Assembly: GCA_963665395.2 (NCBI GenBank)
Contig: OY762251.1
Location: forward strand, 1,674,001-1,738,000
Source: Bin87 sp963665395
Lineage (GTDB): Bacteria > Chloroflexota > Dehalococcoidia > Lucifugimonadales > UBA3495
Direction of reading: 5' to 3'
Length of the DNA stretch: 64,000 nucleotides
Every line of letters begins with the position of its first letter. The first letter of the stretch is position 1. Of the stretch, positions 60,301 to 64,000 are shown piece after piece. Position numbers and translations under genes: made by a program. The notes under the pieces are model-generated. The model saw only the letters and a program-made list of their open reading frames with translations, was not told the DNA's origin and searched no databases.

Positions 60301-60526
60301 CGACCACAAGGAGCGGGTGATAGAGCTGCTGGCGCGGGTGTGCGCGGTGAGCGTGGCCACCGTGGACATCGTGGGCGATTTGGATCTGTGGACGGGGATT
60401 GACCCGGACGAGGGGCTGGAGTTCACTGAGGAATTTCTGGCCTCGATTCTGGAGGCATCGGCGTCAGCAGCGGCCGGCAATACTATACCTGCGGAGGAAG
60501 TGTACCGCCGGTTGGGATTAGACTAG
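57323..60526 (+). CDS. single-chain restriction-modification enzyme 3, with antitoxin-like C-terminus
   Basis: A 1067-residue enzyme. The N-terminal nuclease shows VIPDGTVKDSLRMARGYWEA then KDTHDD (~60-85). Methyltransferase motif I is LDPATGTGTFITNLINYLP (~338) and motif IV NPPYNANQQNEND (~457). The recognition and type-ISP-like C-terminal domain ends near SALEWVLDQYKERRPRDP. The last ~42 residues (IDPDEGLEFTEEFLASILEA then NTIPAEEVYRRLGLD) align with the antitoxin at 60854-61078, which has IDPDAGLEPRPEFIEEMREL and TIPAEEVYRQLGLD. The stop TAG shares its G with the GTG start of a RelE-type toxin. A copy of the 24-bp palindrome core lies in frame near residue 913 (AGANNYSPLR). Confidence 0.9.
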   Translation: MPTYPHIERYRAELDRLVQFGGSDSELNIRPAFQNCLAAYCADHRERLALVPELRVGNGSVIPDGTVKDSLRMARGYWEAKDTHDDLDAEIQAKFNRGYPRDNIVFEDSQTAVLFQNGQEAMRVDMANAAGLHRLIRRFLDYELPEIGEFRQARQQFKTDLPAVLENLRATVADAEAANPDYQDAAGVFLALCRRSISPEVSDADVREMLLQHILTEDIFLRVFSNVQFHRENNVARQLDALAQTFFTGPVRREAIDRLRAYYAAIGRTADEIADYAEKQQFLKAIYEDFYQAYNPAAADRLGVVYTPNEVVDFIIRGTDYLLQRHFGRTLADDNVRILDPATGTGTFITNLINYLPIDRLERKYRNEIYANEVAILPYYIANLNIEYTYQERTGRYLEFPNLCFVDTLDNMDWQGAGASGGAVQRQAAFNLGGLSEENWIRVQEQNEQPISVIIGNPPYNANQQNENDNNKNRKYPDIDRRISETYIAASTAQKTKQYDMYKRFIRWASDRLADDGIIAFITNRSYIDSHQDDGFRKMVRDEFNDLYIIDLGGDIRKSGRVGNVFGIMTGVAVGFLVRDGNKRRPGEIHYHALADQQSGVDKLAELQSLNPENISFADIEPDSKFNWLDQSHSGFEKLLPLANRETKLAKTVADEQAVFGLFSLGIATNRDEWTYDFDFDTLANKVLFFSNVYREEMQRYEKERPDTADLGNWVNRSIKWTSELESHLEKGDPVHFSTADMTRAMYRPFVVKHCYYAPIVTHRRYQMPQIFPHQQIADNPTINFAARHRSFYVLASNKLVDLHFVGDNQCLPLYRYTADGERVSNITEWGLRQFREHYGDDAITAEDVFAYTYAMLHDPAYRQRYEIDLRREFPRVYFQEDFHWWASKGRELLDLHLGFETAEPWPLERNDAGANNYSPLRGDTAPKPVLRADQERGIIRLDEQTTLAGVPNEAWWYELGSRSALEWVLDQYKERRPRDPTIRERFNTYRFADHKERVIELLARVCAVSVATVDIVGDLDLWTGIDPDEGLEFTEEFLASILEASASAAAGNTIPAEEVYRRLGLD
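60061..60084. repeat. palindrome, copy 2 (24-bp core), inside restriction enzyme 3
   Basis: AGGGGCGAATAATT and its mirror; read in frame as GANNYSPLR. Flanking bases differ from the other two copies at the outer 2 bp. Confidence 0.85.
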
Positions 60527-60789
60527 TGCCATACTCCCTGGAGTTTGAGCCTCGCGCCAGCAGAGACTTATCCAGGCTGGACGCAAGGGTAGCCCAGCAA
60601 ATGCGCCGCGCACTGGCTCGCATGGCGGAGAATGCCGAAGTGGTGCGCCATCACGCGTTGACCGGCCCCCGCCATCGCGGCCAATTCCGCCTTCGCATGG
60701 GCGACTACCGGGCCATCTACGAAATCGACCGGGCCAACCGCCGCATAACTGTACTCCGCGTCGAGCACCGGAGCGATGCGTACTGCTAA
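60526..60789 (+). CDS. RelE/ParE-family toxin without separate antitoxin
   Basis: An 87-residue RelE-fold toxin starting at GTG 60526: YSLEFEPRASRDLSRLDARV, VVRHHALTGPRHRGQFRLRM then GDYRAIYEIDRANRRITVLR and VEHRSDAY. The GDYR(A/V)(I/L)Y and HRSDAY blocks are the conserved core. Its sister toxin at 61078-61335 is closely related. It has no small antitoxin gene of its own: the gene before it is restriction enzyme 3, whose C-terminus looks like an antitoxin tail. The start overlaps the enzyme stop by one base, so translation is coupled. Confidence 0.9.
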   Translation: MPYSLEFEPRASRDLSRLDARVAQQMRRALARMAENAEVVRHHALTGPRHRGQFRLRMGDYRAIYEIDRANRRITVLRVEHRSDAYC

Positions 60790-60853
60790 AGGTAAATCCG
60801 GTTAGGCGTGTGATAGACTTTCCCCGAAGAGAGCCGGATTTACGGAGGACGCA

Positions 60854-61078
60854 ATGACGACGCAGACGCAAACAGCCCAAACGGTTGCCGATTTGACCAT
60901 CGCGGAGTTCCGCGCGATGGTGCGGGAAATCGTCGCCGAGGTGGTTGAGGAGATGATAGATCCGGACGCGGGTTTGGAGCCGCGCCCGGAGTTCATTGAG
61001 GAGATGAGAGAGTTGATGGCGTCGGATGAGCCTACCATCCCTGCCGAGGAAGTTTATCGCCAATTGGGTTTGGACTGA
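60854..61078 (+). CDS. RelE-pair antitoxin
   Basis: A 74-residue antitoxin. The N-terminal half TVADLTIAEFRAMVREIVAE is a helical dimerisation or DNA-binding segment; the C-terminal half IDPDAGLEPRPEFIEEMREL and TIPAEEVYRQLGLD is the toxin-binding tail. It shares one base with the downstream toxin start. The C-terminal half recurs at the end of restriction enzyme 3. A TAGACT box and GAGGA site precede it. Confidence 0.85.
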   Translation: MTTQTQTAQTVADLTIAEFRAMVREIVAEVVEEMIDPDAGLEPRPEFIEEMRELMASDEPTIPAEEVYRQLGLD

Positions 61079-61335
61079 TGCCTTACGTGATTGAACTCCA
61101 CCCCCGCGCCAGGACTAACCTCTCTCGATTGGACGCCGCAATCGGCAGGCAGGTGCGGGACAAATTGGACGAACTGGCGAACCATGCTGAACAGGTACGA
61201 CACCAGGCATTGACCGGACAACTGCGCGGCCTGTTCAGGTTGCGGGTTGGCGATTACCGGGTGTTATACACCCTGGACCGAGCAAACCGCAGGATAATCG
61301 TCCGTGCCGTGCGGCATCGCAGCGAAGTGTACTGA
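61078..61335 (+). CDS. RelE/ParE-family toxin
   Basis: An 85-residue toxin, start ATG 61078. It reads YVIELHPRARTNLSRLDAAI, VRHQALTGQLRGLFRLRVGD and YRVLYTLDRANRRIIVRAVR, ending HRSEVY. Very similar to the toxin at 60526-60789, showing tandem duplication of the toxin gene. The pair with 60854 is a complete system. Confidence 0.92.
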   Translation: MPYVIELHPRARTNLSRLDAAIGRQVRDKLDELANHAEQVRHQALTGQLRGLFRLRVGDYRVLYTLDRANRRIIVRAVRHRSEVY

Positions 61336-61352
61336 GGCAATCGGAGGTCAAC

Positions 61353-61511
61353 GTGACGACGTTAGACGAGAAAATCGCCAGCCTCAGCCCGGAGCGACGG
61401 CGAAGGGTGAAAGAACTTGCTGAGGAATTGATCGCCGAAGAGCGGGCCGCCCAGGCCGCGCGCGAGGGCGACCGGCCAAACCCGCCTCTACAACAACGCG
61501 GTACCGAGTAG
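61353..61511 (+). CDS. HigA-type antitoxin N-terminal-like small protein
   Basis: A 52-residue frame at GTG 61353 with CGGAGG six bases upstream. The start TTLDEKIASLSPERRRRVKE then LAEELIAEERAAQ matches the N-terminal helical segment found before the XRE domain in HigA antitoxins. The DNA-binding domain itself is missing; the frame ends soon after (NPPLQQRGTE). It may be a short functional remnant or a truncated antitoxin. It follows the toxin by 17 bases. Confidence 0.5.
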   Translation: MTTLDEKIASLSPERRRRVKELAEELIAEERAAQAAREGDRPNPPLQQRGTE

Positions 61512-61545
61512 AAGCCTGTACAACGTCCCTTTGTGGGTATCGGCT

Positions 61546-62103
61546 ATGATAGGCATTAGAGAAAAACTGCTCACCGCCGCCGACCTGCTCCGTCTGCACA
61601 GCGAAGGCGTGCGGGGCGAGCTGATAATGGGGGCGTTGCACGAAACCGTGTCAAGCGGACTGGAACATGGCGAAATAGTGGCAAACCTTGCGACGGAGTT
61701 TCGCAATTTTGTCCGTCCCAGACGCTTGGGCCGTATCGCCGTTTCCGATGTTGGAATCTGGCTGGAGCGCGACCCGGACACGGTGCGGGAGCCTGATATA
61801 GCCTTCATCTCCGCCGAGCGGCTGCCCCTGGACGTGCGGGTGCGGGGCTACTCCCAGGTGGTTCCCGACCTGGTGGTTGAAGTAGTATCGCCCAACGACC
61901 GCCCGGCGCCGGTGTACGACAAGGCCCAGATGTGGCTGCGCTTTGGCGCGCGGTTGGTTCTGATAGTTGACCCGGAGGCGCGCAGCATCATGGCCCTGCC
62001 CTCGGAAGGCGCGACGCGGACGTTCACCGAGGACGATACGCTGGATTGCGGCGACGTCCTGCCCGGCTTCTCCTGCGCCGTGCGGGATATTTTCGATACG
62101 TAA
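61546..62103 (+). CDS. Uma2-family (DUF820) protein
   Basis: A 185-residue Uma2 protein from ATG 61546. The fold shows KLLTAADLLRLHSEGVRGEL, VSDVGIWLERDPDTVREPDI (first acidic ligand) and AFISAERL, then VPDLVVEVVSPNDRPAPVYD with the usual D..E..SP-N-D and KAQMWLRFGARLVLIVDPEA. All Uma2 motifs are intact. It lacks the coiled-coil tail of the copy at 46544. The GNAT gene follows after 14 bases. Confidence 0.92.
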   Translation: MIGIREKLLTAADLLRLHSEGVRGELIMGALHETVSSGLEHGEIVANLATEFRNFVRPRRLGRIAVSDVGIWLERDPDTVREPDIAFISAERLPLDVRVRGYSQVVPDLVVEVVSPNDRPAPVYDKAQMWLRFGARLVLIVDPEARSIMALPSEGATRTFTEDDTLDCGDVLPGFSCAVRDIFDT

Positions 62104-62117
62104 GCGGGCGGCGGCGT

Positions 62118-62570
62118 ATGGCATCGGAGCACAACATCACCGTCAAACGGGTCGAAACCCCCGCCGAACTGGAGGGCGCGTTCGCCCTGCGCATCCGCGT
62201 CTTCGTCGGCGAGCAGGGCGTCCCCGCTGACATCGAGCTGGACGAAGCCGACACCGCCGGCGACACCGTCCACGCCGTCGCCGTGCAGGACGGCATGGTC
62301 ATCGGAACCGGCCGCCTTCTCGCCGACGTGGACGGCAAAGGCCCCCACATCGGCCGCATGGCCGTGGCGCAGGAACGTCGCCGCGACGGCATCGGCGGCC
62401 GGATCCTCCGGTTCCTGGAAGACCAGGGCCGTGGGCTGGGCTACCAACAAATCACCCTCCACGCCCAGGAATACGTAAAATCCTTCTACGCCCGGCACGG
62501 CTACCGCGAGGTTGGCGAAACCTTCATGGAAGCCGGCATCCCCCACCGCGAAATGGTCAAGGACTTGTAG
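62118..62570 (+). CDS. GNAT-family acetyltransferase
   Basis: A 150-residue GNAT enzyme from ATG 62118. It carries FALRIRVFVGEQGVPADIEL, the acetyl-CoA loop IGRMAVAQERRRDGIGGRIL and a C-terminal ITLHAQEYVKSFYARHGYRE typical of the ElaA-like group. Closely followed (2 bases) by the flavin-fold gene. Substrate unknown. Confidence 0.92.
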   Translation: MASEHNITVKRVETPAELEGAFALRIRVFVGEQGVPADIELDEADTAGDTVHAVAVQDGMVIGTGRLLADVDGKGPHIGRMAVAQERRRDGIGGRILRFLEDQGRGLGYQQITLHAQEYVKSFYARHGYREVGETFMEAGIPHREMVKDL

Positions 62571-62572
62571 AA

Positions 62573-63061
62573 ATGGGCATCCTCACCGACGACATGAAAC
62601 GCGCCCTCACCCAACAGCGCCTCATCTTCGCCGCCACCGTCTGTCCCGACGGTACTCCCAACCTCTCGCCCAAGGGCACCGTCATGGTCTGGGACGACGA
62701 CCATGTCCTCTTCACCGATCTCGCTTCTCCGGGCACCATGCGCAACCTGGAGCGCAACCCGTCCATAGAGATCAACACCATCGACGTCTTCGCCCGCAAG
62801 GGCTACCGCTTCAAGGGCAGCGTGGTCGTCCACCAAAACGACGACCTCATGGCCGCCGTCCAGGAGCGGATGCGCAACGGCCCGTCCAACGTCACCGGCC
62901 TGGCCGACCGCGTCCGCGCCGTCGTCCTCATCCGCGTCGAGCAGGCCCAGCCTCTGATCTCCCCCGGCTACTGGGGCGGCGCAACCGAGGCCGAAACCCG
63001 CGCCAACTGGGAAGACTATTGGGCCAACGTCAACGCCGACTGGCGGGAGCGAAATGGCTGA
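62573..63061 (+). CDS. pyridoxamine 5'-phosphate oxidase-like FMN-binding protein
   Basis: A 162-residue split-barrel flavoprotein. Signatures are FAATVCPDGTPNLSPKGTVM and VLFTDLASPGTMRNLERNPS with a following NTIDVFARKGYRFKGS strand. It resembles small PNPOx-like proteins that bind FMN or F420 rather than true PdxH. Two bases after the GNAT gene, so the two are one operon. Confidence 0.9.
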   Translation: MGILTDDMKRALTQQRLIFAATVCPDGTPNLSPKGTVMVWDDDHVLFTDLASPGTMRNLERNPSIEINTIDVFARKGYRFKGSVVVHQNDDLMAAVQERMRNGPSNVTGLADRVRAVVLIRVEQAQPLISPGYWGGATEAETRANWEDYWANVNADWRERNG

Positions 63062-63063
63062 AT

Positions 63064-63156
63064 TGTCATTGCGAGGAGCGTAGCGACGTGGCAATCTCGT
63101 ACCCGGGGCGACGGCTGTTCCCTTGACGAGATTGCCACGCTGCGCTCGCAATGACC
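63064..63156. repeat. core palindrome of the 146-bp family without outer arms
   Basis: GTCATTGCGAGGAGCGTAGC and GCGCTCGCAATGACCGG flank the central GACGAGATTGCCACG. The CTCACGCGTACCCAC ends are missing, so it is a shorter member or remnant. Located between convergent genes. Confidence 0.8.
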
Positions 63157-63163
63157 GGATGGT

Positions 63164-63478
63164 TCACGCCACCCCCGCCGCCGCCTCTACCCCGTCCATC
63201 ACCCGCACCTCCATCTTGGCGATGTGGCTGGTGGGCCGGTCGCCCAGGGCCGTCCGCTCCGGCGACGCGAAGTAGGCGGCTTCCTTCTCGGCAATCTCGT
63301 CCGCGCTGTCGAACCGCCGCACCCAGATGAACTCCGTGCGGTCCGCGTTCACGTAGCTGGACACCACCGGGATCCCCAGCCGGTCGTGCAAAGGCCGGAT
63401 GTGCTCGTTGAACACGCCGAGCCACGAGTCCATCATCCCCCGGTTGATGGTGTAAATGCGCAGTTGGTAGGTAGCCAT
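63164..63478 (-). CDS. NIPSNAP-family protein
   Basis: A 104-residue dimeric alpha-beta-barrel protein from ATG 63478 with a GGAGG site upstream. It begins ATYQLRIYTINRGMMDSWLG and contains VNADRTEFIWVRRFDSADE then FASPERTALGDRPTSHIAKM, the NIPSNAP pattern. Such proteins often accompany catabolic enzymes, in keeping with the enolase-superfamily gene upstream. Specific role unknown. Confidence 0.9.
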   Translation of the reverse strand: MATYQLRIYTINRGMMDSWLGVFNEHIRPLHDRLGIPVVSSYVNADRTEFIWVRRFDSADEIAEKEAAYFASPERTALGDRPTSHIAKMEVRVMDGVEAAAGVA

Positions 63479-63549
63479 GATTTGTTCCTCCGTTATTGTC
63501 TGCAATTTGTGGGATGTGTGTAGCCTTGCGATTCAGGTAGTTGTCATTT

Positions 63550-63577
63550 GTAGGGGCGAATAATTATTCGCCCCTAC
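63550..63577. repeat. 28-bp perfect palindrome, copy 3
   Basis: GTAGGGGCGAATAATT and mirror image, in the gap between the NIPSNAP and enolase-superfamily genes, where it could act as a transcript hairpin. Confidence 0.9.
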
Positions 63578-63621
63578 CCGCTGCGGAGAAGACCGCGACT
63601 CAATGCACCCTTCTTACAATC

Positions 63622-64000
63622 TCACGCCACCTCGTACTGCGCAATGGCGTCCTGGCTGAAGGACAGCCCCAGGCCCGGCCGGTCGGGCACCACCAGATCC
63701 CCGTCCACGATGTCCGGGGTCTCATCAAACAGCCGCAGCGACCAGGGCATATATTCCACCGTCAGCCCGTTGGGAATGGCCGAGATCGTATGCACCTGCA
63801 CCTCCGGGATCAGGTGGGACACCACCGGCAGGTTGAACGCCTCGGCCATGCCGGCGATCTTGCGGAAGGGCGTAATCCCCCCGGCCCGCAGCAGGTCAAC
63901 CATCACGATGTCGATGCTGCGCTGCTCCACCATGTGCCGGAAGGGCCGGATGCCATAGACATACTCCCCGGCGGCGATGGGCGTAACCAGCGCGTCGGCG
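63622..64000 (-). CDS. mandelate racemase/enolase-superfamily enzyme, C-terminal part
   Basis: The frame is open to the right edge, so only the last ~125 residues are seen. They contain TPIAAGEYVYGIRPFRHMVE, IDIVMVDLLRAGGITPFRKI and LPVVSHLIPEVQVHTISAIP, matching the end of the barrel in the MR/MLE group, with the catalytic His-type position in VSHLIPE. The final ~50 residues (LTVEYMPWSLRLFDETPDIV then PDRPGLGLSFSQ) form the usual C-terminal closing segment. Likely a sugar-acid dehydratase or racemase; substrate cannot be told from this part. Confidence 0.9.
   Translation of the reverse strand, partial: ADALVTPIAAGEYVYGIRPFRHMVEQRSIDIVMVDLLRAGGITPFRKIAGMAEAFNLPVVSHLIPEVQVHTISAIPNGLTVEYMPWSLRLFDETPDIVDGDLVVPDRPGLGLSFSQDAIAQYEVA

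Overview
Organism and style. The window is high-GC DNA of environmental bacterial type. Chloroflexota (sponge-symbiont or SAR202-like groups) is my best guess, from the fibronectin-III secreted protein style, the mix of type ISP/IIG-like restriction enzymes, Uma2, DUF433, PIN and RelE genes, and the heavy load of short palindromic repeats. This is an inference; no rRNA or other clade marker is present. The only RNA gene I can support is a tRNA-Leu(CAA) at 35519-35605. I see no CRISPR array and no complete prophage.

Layout. 1-1105: 3' part of an MFS exporter. 1106-2970: a graveyard of a leucine-rich-repeat fragment, a dead DDE transposase and a frameshifted HNH endonuclease, riddled with repeats. 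3037-12185: a possible envelope-related cluster made of a transglutaminase-like protein, a SecA-like ATPase, a Ser/Gly-rich lipoprotein, a protein of unknown family, a DUF350 membrane protein and a DUF4178-like protein, with two small membrane proteins. 12186-20022: an IS1182-type fragment, a truncated FN3 gene fused tail to tail with a truncated fumarylacetoacetate hydrolase, a giant secreted FN3 protein and a DUF2235 fragment. 20108-28000: a coiled-coil protein, an intact IS630-family element, a decayed GAF/response-regulator hybrid, a dead IS630-like transposase and a disrupted DUF7689 gene. 27984-35512: restriction enzyme 1, a DUF5677-like gene, and a string of toxin-antitoxin-like genes (DUF433 three times, a HEPN pair, a PIN pair) ending at tRNA-Leu. 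35734-46478: mostly core genes (YqeY, purQ, an EamA transporter, a RelB/YafQ pair, purL, a deoxyribosyltransferase, NYN/OST-HTH, a phosphoesterase, a Schlafen-type ATPase, asparaginase). 46544-61511: Uma2, restriction enzyme 2, MFS, RelE and PIN pairs, DinB, NYN, DUF4145, restriction enzyme 3 and a run of ParE/RelE-type toxins. 61546-64000: Uma2, GNAT, a flavin-binding oxidase fold, NIPSNAP and an enolase-superfamily enzyme.

How it works together. Three single-chain restriction-modification enzymes lie within 33 kb, each beside toxin-antitoxin or RNA-targeting-type genes, so 27-61 kb reads as a defence and stability region with a core purine block inside it. The most unusual gene arrangement is restriction enzyme 3. 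Its last ~42 residues match the C-terminal part of the antitoxin encoded just downstream, and its stop codon overlaps the start of a RelE-type toxin that has no antitoxin of its own.

Repeats. The sequence preserves clear insertion footprints. A 146-bp palindromic element has 9-10 bp target duplications, and in two cases its 156-bp footprint leaves the host frame open. A 133-bp element with 9-bp duplications interrupts the DUF7689 gene. A ~24-28 bp perfect palindrome occurs three times, once supplying a stop codon and once lying inside a restriction-enzyme gene. At least four families of ~13-25 bp micro-insertions are scattered through the two dead transposases. A 102-bp repeat occurs twice; one copy is split by the IS630 element at a TA, and its far end supplies the ribosome-binding site and first codons of the decayed regulator gene.
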